A DNA stretch of 64,000 nucleotides. Origin: Marivirga sericea. Lineage in GTDB: Bacteria > Bacteroidota > Bacteroidia > Cytophagales > Cyclobacteriaceae. The notes beneath the pieces were generated by a model. The model was given only the letters and a program-made list of their open reading frames with translations. It did no database searches and was not told where the DNA came from. Where the stretch lies: contig NZ_FXAW01000007.1 of assembly GCF_900177665.1 (NCBI RefSeq), forward strand, positions 219,380 through 283,379, read 5' to 3'. Positions 27,271 to 36,606 of this stretch are shown here, one piece after another. Numbering within the stretch: the first letter of the stretch is position 1; each line of letters begins with the position of its first letter. The translations under genes and the position numbers were made by a program.

Positions 27271-27309
27271 AAAAGGGATTCCGATTTAGTATCAGAATCC
27301 CATTTTTAA
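27271..27309 (-). terminator. Terminator of the XRE-membrane gene
   Basis: GGGATTCCG (27275-27283) pairs, with one mismatch, with CAGAATCCC (27293-27301). Read on the minus strand it is followed by TTTTGAATTTTTTTT, a good T-tract, and it lies 17-55 bp past the stop of the gene ending at 27326. The surrounding 68 bp (27243-27310) are clearly related to 26933-27000, so the two terminators are copies of one another. Confidence 0.65.
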
Positions 27310-27325
27310 ATGTTCTTAGCACATT

Positions 27326-28177
27326 TTAAGAAAGTACGGCAGAAAACTGATTAGTCTCTTTCCCACCAGAAACTTCATTTGAATTCATCACCTTAAAGAT
27401 CATCACGAGCATTAGAATTTCAAATACAGTCAAAGTAAAGAGCGCAGGAATTGCCATTAAGACACTTACAAATCCCAGACCAGTTACAATACCAAAAATC
27501 CCAGTTACCAATGAAAGTGTCCCTAAGGATTTTTGCCTTAAAGCAAAAGCTGTCCCCAATAATAAATAGCCAATACCGAAGATAACGCTTCTCAGTATCA
27601 ACAGCGTCTCTACTGACAGATAACCTGAATAAAACACGGCTATATCATTAATATTACTGATCACTATAAGTACAATCAAAAATAGCGCACTAACCTTTAC
27701 GAAGTCATCATTAATGGCTTTTCCAATTAGATAGAAGGCATAATAAAACACAGCAAATGTCAGCATCACTCCTATTTTTACTAGGCTATAACTTAAACCC
27801 GAAATATCGCTAATACTTTCATCGTAGAATCCAATCTCCATAAAGCCTTCGACAAAAGACAGGCATAGATACACTATTCCTAGAATTGCTCCCCATTTCA
27901 AAAATGACCTCTTATTTTCTAATAAAATAGATAATTGATTCTTCTGCTCCTCTTTTAAATTAAGTTCAGAAAAGTCCACCTTTAGCACTTCCAAGATTGT
28001 TTTCACTGTATAGCTTCTTGGAAGCACTTCTCCCGCCTCAATCCGCTGAAGCGTACGAACATTTAAATTACATTTTTCTACAAGCTCTTCTTGCGTAAGT
28101 CCTTGTGCCTTTCTCCAATTTTGGATTTTATGGCCTAATTCAGGTTGTTTCATGTTATACATTGTTTTGTTGACCAT
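27326..28177 (-). CDS. XRE-family HTH regulator fused to a membrane domain
   Basis: The N-terminal 70 residues form a Cro/C1 helix-turn-helix (KAQGLTQEELVEKCNLNVRTLQRIEAG). The remaining 200 residues contain about six hydrophobic helices (from WGAILGIVYLCL to the final LTVFEILMLVMIF). The likely start is one of three close in-frame ATGs; the MKQPELGHK start at 28153 matches where the HTH begins. Such membrane-embedded XRE proteins are common and poorly understood in Bacteroidota and may sense envelope state. It diverges from the histidine kinase. Confidence 0.8.
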   Translation of the reverse strand: MVNKTMYNMKQPELGHKIQNWRKAQGLTQEELVEKCNLNVRTLQRIEAGEVLPRSYTVKTILEVLKVDFSELNLKEEQKNQLSILLENKRSFLKWGAILGIVYLCLSFVEGFMEIGFYDESISDISGLSYSLVKIGVMLTFAVFYYAFYLIGKAINDDFVKVSALFLIVLIVISNINDIAVFYSGYLSVETLLILRSVIFGIGYLLLGTAFALRQKSLGTLSLVTGIFGIVTGLGFVSVLMAIPALFTLTVFEILMLVMIFKVMNSNEVSGGKETNQFSAVLS

Positions 28178-28360
28178 GGCAAGTAGCTTTTTATTAACTT
28201 AAAATAAAACGAATTAAAATGGATTAAAGCCGACTTTAACCCGACAAACAGCTTTTAATCCCAATTTAGGCAATTTCTACTATTCAATTAAAATAATTTC
28301 ATACTCTAATTTAAAAAAACAGTATCTTTAAAGAATCATATTTTCACTGGAATATTTTTA

Positions 28361-29437
28361 ATGAGTCCTACTACTTTTAATTTTGAAAGATTTTTTGAAC
28401 TCACAACTGATTTAGTTTGCATTGCCAGTTACGATGGCTATTTCAAAAAGGTGAATTCTGCAGTTTCCAAAACACTAGGGTACTCATTGGAAGAATTATA
28501 CGCTAAACCGATCAATAATTTTGTCCATCCAGAAGACCAGAAAGAAACTGCATCTGCAAGGAAAAAATTAACCAAGTCAAGTGAACTACACTATTTCGAA
28601 AATCGATATATTACAAAAAAAGGAAAAATAGTATGGTTCTCTTGGACTTCCATTCCCTCGGAGGAAGAGAAAGTCATATTTGCAATTGCAAAAGACATCA
28701 CGCACAAAAAACGACTGGAAGCGGAAAGAAATATGCATTTAGCAGAGCTCTCTAAAAGCAATAAAAATTTTGAGCAAATTAATTATAAAACATCTCATGA
28801 CTTAAGAGCCCCTATTAATAATCTTAATTCAATCATAGAAATGATTGATATGAATAAAATTGAGGATGATAAAAACAAAAAACTGATCAACTTAATAAAG
28901 AGAGGAATTGATCAATTGGAAGAGAAAATGAAATTCTACATCAATTCCCTTGTTGAAACTAGCAACCATAACATACTAGTAGAAGAAGTTTCATTTGACA
29001 AAAGTCTCGAAATAGTGCTTGATTCCATTAACAATTTAGTGAGTAAATCTGGTGCTAATTTTCTAATTGATTTTAAAGATTGCCCTGAAGTTGAATTTAA
29101 CAGAGATTACATGGAAAGCATATTTCTAAATCTCATCACTAATAGCATCAAATATACTGCACCAGAAAAAACTCCTGAAATAAGGATCAGATCTCAAGAT
29201 CTAACTTCTAAAATCGAATTATCCTATGAAGATAATGGAATTGGTTTTGACATTGAAAAGGTAAAAGACCGTATTTTTGGCTTGCATCAAACTTTTCATC
29301 ACAATGAAGATAGCAAGGGGATTGGCCTGTATTTAGTTCACACCCATGTTACTAGCCTTGGTGGAAACATTAATGTTGAAAGTGAAGTGAACAAAGGAAC
29401 CAAGTTTGCAATTACTTTTAATAAGAAATTGAAGTGA
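28361..29437 (+). CDS. PAS-domain sensor histidine kinase, cytoplasmic
   Basis: The 358-residue protein has one PAS domain (about residues 8-115; FFELTTDLVCIASYDGYFKKVN, then the PAC part ITKKGKIVWFSWTSIP). A HisKA region follows with the phospho-acceptor His in SHDLRAPINNL (about residue 146). The HATPase domain has N-box FLNLITNSIKYT, G1 EDNGIGFD and G2 SKGIGLYLVH. No transmembrane segment, so the signal is intracellular. No response regulator gene is adjacent, which makes it an orphan kinase. Confidence 0.9.
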   Translation: MSPTTFNFERFFELTTDLVCIASYDGYFKKVNSAVSKTLGYSLEELYAKPINNFVHPEDQKETASARKKLTKSSELHYFENRYITKKGKIVWFSWTSIPSEEEKVIFAIAKDITHKKRLEAERNMHLAELSKSNKNFEQINYKTSHDLRAPINNLNSIIEMIDMNKIEDDKNKKLINLIKRGIDQLEEKMKFYINSLVETSNHNILVEEVSFDKSLEIVLDSINNLVSKSGANFLIDFKDCPEVEFNRDYMESIFLNLITNSIKYTAPEKTPEIRIRSQDLTSKIELSYEDNGIGFDIEKVKDRIFGLHQTFHHNEDSKGIGLYLVHTHVTSLGGNINVESEVNKGTKFAITFNKKLK

Positions 29438-30008
29438 GGGGGATTAAGTCTATTATTACTGATCAACTGTTTATCATATTGCTCACTTAATTCCGTGCGT
29501 CATCCTCACGAAGGTGGGGATCTATCTTGCTATTCCATATTTATCATGTCGAACTTCCTAGCCGTGGATTTGTAATCCGCATAACTGCAATCTACTTTTC
29601 CTGGCTGGAAGCAGTAAATGAAAGCGATCGCTACAACACATTCTGGTGAACTGTCAAAGTCACAAAGTAGGAAGCACTCTAGTTTTTTACTACGTATTCA
29701 AATGACTTCGATATATTATTTTTACTATACAATAATTAAAATTCTTGACTTAGTTACGGATTAAATCCTACGAGCTGAAATCGACATTGCAAATGTCGAA
29801 TAGCCAGATTCTACTTGTTGGATAAATGTATTGAAACTTACTTTCAATAGGCAATATTCCTTTCTTCAAAGGGATGACGATCTTATCTAATATTGTGCTT
29901 TACAATGAACACCTACTTATCTAATCAAATTTATGGTATCAAATTCTGGAATGGTTGGTGTGCCACCAACCATGGGGACATGGAGTGGACAAAGCTTACA
30001 TCATAGAA
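29438..30008. repeat. REP-like hairpin cluster in a 570-bp gap
   Basis: No gene is seen. Two short hairpins share the same build, a 7-bp stem with a 3-nt loop: GTGGATT-TGT-AATCCGC (29564-29580, one G:T pair) and CGACATT-GCA-AATGTCG (29782-29798). A third hairpin ATCCTCAC-GAA-GTGGGGAT-like occurs near 29502-29522. The second is followed by ATAGCCAGATT, as in the gap at 27000-27242. This resembles REP-type elements mobilised by TnpA_REP (RAYT) transposases, but no such gene is in the window. Confidence 0.5.
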
Positions 30009-30042
30009 TAAAAAAAAGCCCTAACTCATTGCTGAATCAGGG
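30009..30042 (-). terminator. Terminator of the TlpA-like gene
   Basis: On the minus strand CCCTGATTCA pairs with TGAGTTAGGG (30042-30033 with 30028-30019; wobble pairs allowed) around a 4-nt loop, followed by a run of eight T. It lies about 28 bp beyond the stop codon. Confidence 0.85.
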
Positions 30043-30069
30043 ACTTCTATATGATTTTATTTTCTTAAA

Positions 30070-31194
30070 TCAACTCCCATAAATCTCCGCTAATTTTTCA
30101 TGAAGTCTTTCACCTCTTAAATTCTTAGCAACTATTTTACCTTCAGGATCCAATAATAATGAGAATGGTATACCATTGATTTTATATTCTTGCACAATTG
30201 GTGTTTGCCAATATTGTAATTCAGAAACCTGAGTCCATTCGAGATTATCAGTTTCGATCGCTTTCAACCAATCCTCCCGTTTTTTATCAAGTGACACTCC
30301 TAGCATTTGAAAGCCTTGATCTTTGTATTTATTGTAAGCTTCTACAAGATTAGGATTTTCCTGACGACAAGGCTTGCACCAAGCTGCCCAAAAATCAACT
30401 AGAACATAATCTCCTCTAAAATCTTTCAAACTCACTTCTTTCCCATCTGGAGTTGGCATAGTGAAATCAGGGGCTTGAGCTCCAACTGAAATTTTAGCCA
30501 TCTCATCCATTTGCTTTTTATAATATGTAGCCATTTCAGAGTTGGGATGCGCTTCAGCAATGCGGTTAGCAACAGATTGCATAAATTGAAAATCTTCATT
30601 AGGACTGAAAAAATTCATGGCTTGAATAGCCGCTAAGGATGGCACCATTTCCTCCACTTTTTCTTTTATATTCTCCTTTTTCTTTTCTTGCATCAAAAGA
30701 AAATCATCCTGAATATTTTTCATTTTCTCTTCATCCTGAGCTTTACGAGCCTCCATAAACTCTTTATTGATTTCTTGAACCTCATCATTTTGCTGCTTCA
30801 TAATATCCTGAAGTTCAGTCATGTACTCCATATCTTTAGAACCCGTAACTTCCAATTTTCCACTTCTCTCACTACCATCTGCTACAATCTCTAACTCTTC
30901 ATCATTCACAATTAAAGTAGCCACTTGAGTATTGTAAAAATTAAGTTGAAAAAACTCAGGACCACTAGTCTCTACGGTAGTTTCGAAAGAATTTTTAGCA
31001 TCCAGATATAATGTATCTACTACCTCTCTTTTTCCTGCACTTATTTTAGCTAACGTAATCGCTCCTTGATCCTGTGGATTTTCAACAGTACCGCTAATTG
31101 TAGTCCCCGATTGTTTTTCCTTATCACTCCCACATGCTACGAAAAGCAAAGTAGCTAAAATAGCCAAAACACTATTTTTAAAAATAATTTTCAT
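30070..31194 (-). CDS. TlpA-like thioredoxin-fold lipoprotein with DUF4369-type N-domain
   Basis: The 374-residue protein has a lipobox FVAC (about Cys21). An N-terminal beta-domain of the DUF4369 type follows (SGTVENPQDQGAITLAK, FELNFYN-like part, LEIVADGSERSGKLEVTGS), then a long charged helical linker and a C-terminal AhpC-TSA/TlpA thioredoxin domain. The active site is WCKPC in DFWAAWCKPCRQENP, and the cis-proline is in INGIPFSLLLDPEGKI. It probably reduces or isomerises disulfides of envelope proteins. It lies downstream of gatB on the same strand, separated by 104 bp. Confidence 0.9.
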   Translation of the reverse strand: MKIIFKNSVLAILATLLFVACGSDKEKQSGTTISGTVENPQDQGAITLAKISAGKREVVDTLYLDAKNSFETTVETSGPEFFQLNFYNTQVATLIVNDEELEIVADGSERSGKLEVTGSKDMEYMTELQDIMKQQNDEVQEINKEFMEARKAQDEEKMKNIQDDFLLMQEKKKENIKEKVEEMVPSLAAIQAMNFFSPNEDFQFMQSVANRIAEAHPNSEMATYYKKQMDEMAKISVGAQAPDFTMPTPDGKEVSLKDFRGDYVLVDFWAAWCKPCRQENPNLVEAYNKYKDQGFQMLGVSLDKKREDWLKAIETDNLEWTQVSELQYWQTPIVQEYKINGIPFSLLLDPEGKIVAKNLRGERLHEKLAEIYGS

Positions 31195-31298
31195 ATGTAT
31201 TTGGTTTGTTTTTAAATTGCCATATGGAATCTTTGATTAAAAATTCAGCTTCAGTTAGTGTAAAATTTGAAGTTGATTTTTAATGTCGATTTCATAAT

Positions 31299-32762
31299 CT
31301 ATTTCAAAGTTTGTTTTAATAATTCATTTGTCTTTTTGGGATCAGCCTTTCCTTTACTACGTTTCATCACCTCCCCAACGAATAAGCCAATCAATCCTTT
31401 TCTACCGGATTTATAATCCTTTACTTTATCAGCCATTTCAGATAGAACCTCATCTATAATGGGCTGAATATTCTCAGACGAACTTTCTTGAATTAGGTTC
31501 GCTTCAATTGCAATCGATTCAGCATCAGCATCTTTAATCTCAAGCATTTTAACGAATATCTGCTGATTGGCTACAGTATTACTCACTTTATTATCTTCAA
31601 CTAAATGAATCAATCCAGCAAGCTGCTTTGGCGACACTGGAAATTCTCTACAGTTAATATTCTTATCATTCAAATATGATTTAACTGTTCCCATCATCCA
31701 ATTTGAAGCGGCTTTGTAGTTTTTGGTCTCCTGACATACAGCATCAAAATACATCGCAAAATCTTTATTGTCTGTTAAAACCTGCGCATCATACTCCGGT
31801 AATTTATAAATTTCCATGAATTTACGCTTTAATTCACGAGGTAAAGCTGGCATTTGGGCTTTCACTTCCTCAACCCATGATTGATTTACTATCAAAGGTG
31901 ATAAATCCGGCTCTGGAAAATAACGATAATCATTGAGCTCCTCTTTAGTTCTTAAACTAGAAGTTGTTCCTGTAGCGGCATCAAAATCACGGGTTTCTGA
32001 AATCACTTTTTCACCACTTTCAACCAATTGAATTAAGCGCTCAGCTTCATGCTCAATCGCCCGGTGTACATTTCTGATGGAGTTCATATTCTTCACCTCC
32101 ACCTTGCTTCCATATTCTTTGGCATCCTTGAGCATAACGGAAACATTGGCATCACATCTCAAGGAACCTTCTTCCATATTACCATCACAAATTTCCAAAT
32201 ACCTTACTAACTTTCTAATCTCCGTTAAAAAAGAATAGGCTTCATCTGCACTGCGTAAATCCGGTTCGGTCACTATCTCAATCAAAGGCACTCCAGCCCT
32301 ATTATAATCCACCAAGGTATCAGTAGCATCCTCCGTATGAATGGATTTACCGGCATCTTCTTCCATATGAATTCTATTCAAGGCTATCGCTTTTTCTTCA
32401 GACTCTCCTTTAGCCTGTATCCAAACTTGGCCGCCTAGGCAAATAGGGGCTTTATCTTGGGTTACTTGATAGCCTTTTGGTAAATCAGGATAGAAATAAT
32501 TTTTTCTGGCAAATATATTTTCTTCTGTAATGCTACATTCACATGCCAAACCCATTTTTATAGCATAATCCACTGCTTTCTTATTAAGCATGGGTAAAGT
32601 GCCGGGATGCCCCAGTGAAATAGGACTAATATGGGTATTCGGACTTGCACCAAAAACAGTAGCATCAGAACAGAAAAATTTGCTCTCAGTCAGCAACTGT
32701 GCATGCACTTCTAGTCCAATTACTACCCTATATTTATCTCTTATGGATTTGTCTAAAGCCAT
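31299..32762 (-). CDS. gatB: Asp-tRNA(Asn)/Glu-tRNA(Gln) amidotransferase subunit B
   Basis: The 487-residue protein is full length and has the GatB signatures: YRVVIGLEVHAQLLTESKFFC at the start, SPISLGHPGTLPMLNKKAV, then DYNRAGVPLIEIVTEPD and GSLRCDANVSV. The C-terminal GatB/YqeY tail domain ends with KGLIGLFVGEVMKRSKGKADPK. It uses glutamine-derived ammonia and ATP, with GatA and GatC (not in the window), to convert Glu-tRNA(Gln) or Asp-tRNA(Asn). The gene starts 4 bp after alaS and is almost certainly co-transcribed with it. Confidence 0.97.
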   Translation of the reverse strand: MALDKSIRDKYRVVIGLEVHAQLLTESKFFCSDATVFGASPNTHISPISLGHPGTLPMLNKKAVDYAIKMGLACECSITEENIFARKNYFYPDLPKGYQVTQDKAPICLGGQVWIQAKGESEEKAIALNRIHMEEDAGKSIHTEDATDTLVDYNRAGVPLIEIVTEPDLRSADEAYSFLTEIRKLVRYLEICDGNMEEGSLRCDANVSVMLKDAKEYGSKVEVKNMNSIRNVHRAIEHEAERLIQLVESGEKVISETRDFDAATGTTSSLRTKEELNDYRYFPEPDLSPLIVNQSWVEEVKAQMPALPRELKRKFMEIYKLPEYDAQVLTDNKDFAMYFDAVCQETKNYKAASNWMMGTVKSYLNDKNINCREFPVSPKQLAGLIHLVEDNKVSNTVANQQIFVKMLEIKDADAESIAIEANLIQESSSENIQPIIDEVLSEMADKVKDYKSGRKGLIGLFVGEVMKRSKGKADPKKTNELLKQTLK

Positions 32763-32766
32763 ATTT

Positions 32767-35397
32767 TTATAATTCCTGAGCCATAGTTTTGGCTTGTGCT
32801 ACAACATCGGCTAACCCTTCTAATTTTTTACCACCTGCTGTCGCAAAAAAGGCTTGACCACCGCCTCCACCTTGTATATGTTTAGCCAAATCTCTAATAA
32901 TTTTTCCGGCATTCAAATCTTTACTTTCGACCAAATTCTCTGAAACCACTACTGAAATTTGTGGTTTTCCGTCCACATTACAAGCTAAAACGGCAAATAA
33001 TGAAGCGATCTCATTTTTCAATTCAAAAGATAACTTCTTCAAAGCGTCAGCATTGGGTAATGTAATTTCGCTGATGATGACCGAAATATAATTTTGTTTT
33101 TCAGCATTCTTAATCAATTCATCCTTTAACTGCCCAGCTTGCTTTGATTGCTCTTTTTCTAAAGATTTTTGCAGTTCATTTTTCTCTTTCATTAACTGCT
33201 CTACTGCTTGAGCCAAATCTTTCGGGCTTTTTAATAAAGCATTTATTTGCTTCAAAATTGTTTCCTGATTTAACACAAACTCTTCTGCTTTTTCCGCAGT
33301 TAACGCCTCAATTCGTCTAATTCCAGCTGCAACAGATGTTTCTGTTGTAATTTTAAACTGGCCAATGTTTCCAGTGGCAGGAACATGTACCCCACCACAA
33401 AGCTCCACAGAATAATTGGGATCAAAGGTGATCATCCGCACATGATCACCGTATTTTTCTCCAAAAAGTGCCATAGCTCCTTTCGACTTCGCTTCTTCTA
33501 TCGGAATATTTCGTTCTTCTTGTTGAGGAATGTTCTCCCTAATTTTCTCATTTACCCTACGCTCCACTTTCAAAATTTCTTCATCCGTCATCTTGGAGAA
33601 ATGAGAAAAATCGAAACGTAAAATCTTATCTGAAACCAAAGAGCCTTTTTGTTGTACGTGATCACCTAAAACCTCTCGTAATGCAGCGTGCAAAAGATGA
33701 GTGGCAGAATGGTTGTACACTATCTTCCTTCTTCGTTCATTATCTATTAAAGCGTGAACCTTAGCCTCCAATTGAGCAGGAACCTTATCTACGAAATGAA
33801 CAATCAAGTCATTTTCTTTTTTTGTATCCAAGACTTTGATGCTTTCATCACCCACTTTCAGGATACCAGTATCGCCTACTTGTCCTCCACTTTCCGCATA
33901 AAACGGAGTTTTATCCAATACCAATTGAATTTGCTCTTTCTGCTTAGTTTTCACAGAGCGATATCTTAAAATCTTGGCTTCAGCTTGAATTTCATCATAA
34001 CCTATGAATTCTACATCACTTCCCTCATTCACAATTTGCCAATCTCCAGTTTCCATTTTGGCAGCTGATTTTGACCGGTCTTTTTGCTTAAGCATCGCTT
34101 GCTCAAAACCTTTTTCATCTACTTTTAAACCGTTCTCTTTGGCAATTAATGCAGTCAAATCTAATGGAAAACCATAAGTATCGTATAATTCGAAAGCAAC
34201 TGCACCCGAAATCATGGTGTCACTATTTGCCGACAACTCAGCTTTAATACTGTCCAACCTTCTCAAACCGTTTTCCAAAGTTCTCAAGAATGCAGTTTCC
34301 TCTTCCTTAATCACTTTTTCCACCAATTCTTGCTGTGCTTTTAGTTCTGGAAAAACCTCTTCAAACTGCTTAGCTAAAATGGAAACTAATTTAAAAAGGA
34401 AAGGCTCTTTTAAATCGAGGAAAGTATAGCCATATCTAACGGCTCTTCTCAGTATTCTTCTGATTACATATCCCGCTTTATTATTTGAGGGTAATTGTCC
34501 ATCCGAAATAGAAAGGGATATGGCTCTAATATGATCAACAATAACACGAAATGCGATATCCGTTTTACCTAGCTCCCCATAAGGTTTACCAGAAATCTTT
34601 GCTAATTCATCTAGTAAGGGTGTAAAAACATCAGTATCATAATTTGACTTTTTATTTTGAATAGCCATACAAATACGCTCAAAGCCCATACCTGTATCAA
34701 TATGTTTTGCCGGCAATGCATGTAAACTTCCGTCCGCTTTCCTATTGAATTGAATAAATACCAAATTCCATATTTCTACCACCAAAGGATGGTCATTATT
34801 GACCAAATCCTTTCCAGGTATTTTGGCAATATCAGCTTCGTCTCTTAAATCAACATGGATTTCTGAAGCTGGCCCGCAAGGACCAGTATCACCCATTTCC
34901 CAGAAATTATCACTCTTATCTCCTTTTAATATTCTAGCTTCATTAATATGAGATTTCCAAAAATCGTAGGCTTCTTGGTCAAATGGTATATTATCTTCTT
35001 TATCACCTTCGAAAACTGTCACATACAATCTTTCTTTTGGCAATTTGAAGACTTCTGTTAACAATTCCCATGACCATTCGATTGCTTCTTTTTTGAAATA
35101 ATCTCCAAACGACCAGTTACCAAGCATTTCGAACATGGTGTGATGATAGGTATCATGGCCCACTTCTTCTAAATCATTATGTTTACCAGAAACCCGAAGA
35201 CATTTCTGAGTATCCGTAACTCTTGTGACCTCTGCTTTTTTATTCCCTAAAAAGTAATCTTTAAATTGGTTCATACCGGCATTGGTGAACATCAACGTAG
35301 GGTCATCTTTGATCACCATAGGGGCTGAGGACACTATTTTATGCTCTTTTTCTTGAAAATAATTCAAGAATTTTTTACGTATCTCGCTGGAAGTCAT
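32767..35397 (-). CDS. alaS: Alanyl-tRNA synthetase
   Basis: The 876-residue protein is full length. Aminoacylation domain: LMFTNAGMNQFKDYFLG, CLRVSGKHNDLEEVG, GDTGPCGPASEIH. Editing domain: HSATHLLHAALREVLG and the zinc-site end ELCGGVHVPATG. C-terminal C-Ala domain with DHHA1-like end GGGGGQAFFATAGGKKLEGL. It charges tRNA(Ala) and clears Ser/Gly mischarged tRNA. The gene is first in an alaS-gatB unit and diverges from the M23 peptidase gene. Confidence 0.98.
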   Translation of the reverse strand: MTSSEIRKKFLNYFQEKEHKIVSSAPMVIKDDPTLMFTNAGMNQFKDYFLGNKKAEVTRVTDTQKCLRVSGKHNDLEEVGHDTYHHTMFEMLGNWSFGDYFKKEAIEWSWELLTEVFKLPKERLYVTVFEGDKEDNIPFDQEAYDFWKSHINEARILKGDKSDNFWEMGDTGPCGPASEIHVDLRDEADIAKIPGKDLVNNDHPLVVEIWNLVFIQFNRKADGSLHALPAKHIDTGMGFERICMAIQNKKSNYDTDVFTPLLDELAKISGKPYGELGKTDIAFRVIVDHIRAISLSISDGQLPSNNKAGYVIRRILRRAVRYGYTFLDLKEPFLFKLVSILAKQFEEVFPELKAQQELVEKVIKEEETAFLRTLENGLRRLDSIKAELSANSDTMISGAVAFELYDTYGFPLDLTALIAKENGLKVDEKGFEQAMLKQKDRSKSAAKMETGDWQIVNEGSDVEFIGYDEIQAEAKILRYRSVKTKQKEQIQLVLDKTPFYAESGGQVGDTGILKVGDESIKVLDTKKENDLIVHFVDKVPAQLEAKVHALIDNERRRKIVYNHSATHLLHAALREVLGDHVQQKGSLVSDKILRFDFSHFSKMTDEEILKVERRVNEKIRENIPQQEERNIPIEEAKSKGAMALFGEKYGDHVRMITFDPNYSVELCGGVHVPATGNIGQFKITTETSVAAGIRRIEALTAEKAEEFVLNQETILKQINALLKSPKDLAQAVEQLMKEKNELQKSLEKEQSKQAGQLKDELIKNAEKQNYISVIISEITLPNADALKKLSFELKNEIASLFAVLACNVDGKPQISVVVSENLVESKDLNAGKIIRDLAKHIQGGGGGQAFFATAGGKKLEGLADVVAQAKTMAQEL

Positions 35398-35478
35398 GTA
35401 GTAAAGTATTTGTATTTAATGTGTTACTTTAAAAATAATTACTTATATTTGCCTTTATCAATTAGATTTATCAAAAAA

Positions 35479-35510
35479 TTTGATTTTTGATGAACCTTTG
35501 TGCAATTTTG
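35479..35510 (+). promoter_or_regulatory. Candidate promoter of the M23 peptidase gene
   Basis: TTTG (35479-35482) and CAATTTTG (35503-35510, one mismatch from TAnnTTTG) are 20 bp apart, which matches the -33/-7 layout of Bacteroidota primary-sigma promoters. Transcription would begin near 35517, leaving a 48-nt leader. A perfect -7 box TATATTTG (35444-35451) lies farther upstream but without a good -33. Confidence 0.4.
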
Positions 35511-35564
35511 CGGATTAAAGAATCCGAGTACAAAATTAGAAGATTTTAACTAGTCTAAAACGGA

Positions 35565-36542
35565 ATGGCAAGAATTAAATACTATTACGACACCGAAACT
35601 TGCAGATATGAGCGAGTAAAGGTATCAAAGTGGGACATATTTTTAAATTTATTGGGCTTTTTGTCTGTATCTTTAATTTTGGCTGTCGGTATCATCATTG
35701 TTTATAACTCTTATTTCGACTCTCCAAAGGAAGCCCAGCTCAAGAAAGAAAACAAAGAACTTCAATTCTATTATGACATGATGGAAAAGGAAGTAACTAA
35801 TGTTCAAAAAGTTTTATCATCCCTTCAAGAAAGAGATGATGAAGTCTACAGAAATATTATGGGAGCAGAACCTATACCATCTAGCATTCGTGCAGCTGGA
35901 GTTGGTGGTGCTGAACGTTATAAGAATATCATTGAAAGTGAGCTAGAACGTGAGAATTTGATTCTCGGCATGATGCAAGAATTGGATAAGGTCAAAAAAC
36001 AAATGTATATCCAAACAAAATCTTACGATGAGATTTTGGAAATGGCAGAGAATAAAGAAGAAATGATGGCTTCAATTCCTGCTATTCAACCTATCCCTAA
36101 TAAAGAATTGAAAAGATTAGCTTCGGGCTTTGGAATGAGGATGCATCCAATTTTGAAAGTAGTGAGACCTCATGAAGGTTGTGATTTTTCTGCACCAAGA
36201 GGTACGCCAATTTATGCTACAGGAGACGGTGAGATTGTGAGAGTACAAAGTACTTTTGGAGGGTTTGGTAAATTAGTAGTGATAGACCATGGATATGGCT
36301 TTATTACCAAATATGCTCACATGTCATCTTTTAATGTAAAAAGAGGTGATAAAGTGAAAAGAGGTGACTGTATCGGTTTTGTTGGTACCACAGGAACTTC
36401 AACAGCTCCTCACTTACACTATGAAATTCATAAAGACAATAAACCTATCAATCCTGTACACTATTTCTATCAGGATGTATCAGATGAGGAATATGAAAAA
36501 TTACTAGAATTATCATCGAGAGAAAATCAATCACTAGGTTAA
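35565..36542 (+). CDS. M23 family metallopeptidase (murein endopeptidase-like)
   Basis: The 325-residue protein has a cytoplasmic start (MARIKYYYDTETCRYERVKV), one transmembrane helix (about 28-48), a coiled-coil periplasmic stalk (about 55-165) and a C-terminal LytM/M23 domain. The zinc ligands are visible as H-x3-D in RPHEGCDFSAP and HLH in TAPHLHYEIH. Enzymes of this type cleave peptidoglycan cross-links or stems, or act as EnvC-like activators; the complete ligand set suggests catalysis. The next gene follows after a strong terminator, so it is probably monocistronic. Confidence 0.92.
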   Translation: MARIKYYYDTETCRYERVKVSKWDIFLNLLGFLSVSLILAVGIIIVYNSYFDSPKEAQLKKENKELQFYYDMMEKEVTNVQKVLSSLQERDDEVYRNIMGAEPIPSSIRAAGVGGAERYKNIIESELERENLILGMMQELDKVKKQMYIQTKSYDEILEMAENKEEMMASIPAIQPIPNKELKRLASGFGMRMHPILKVVRPHEGCDFSAPRGTPIYATGDGEIVRVQSTFGGFGKLVVIDHGYGFITKYAHMSSFNVKRGDKVKRGDCIGFVGTTGTSTAPHLHYEIHKDNKPINPVHYFYQDVSDEEYEKLLELSSRENQSLG

Positions 36543-36570
36543 TCATAAAAAAGATTTAAAATATTAAAGA

Positions 36571-36593
36571 GCAGTCGAGAGACTGCTTTTTTT
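36571..36593 (+). terminator. Rho-independent terminator
   Basis: GCAGTC-GAGA-GACTGC (36571-36586) followed by seven T. It ends the M23 peptidase transcript, 13 bp before the next start codon. Confidence 0.9.
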
Positions 36594-36606
36594 AGCCTCA
36601 TAAATA

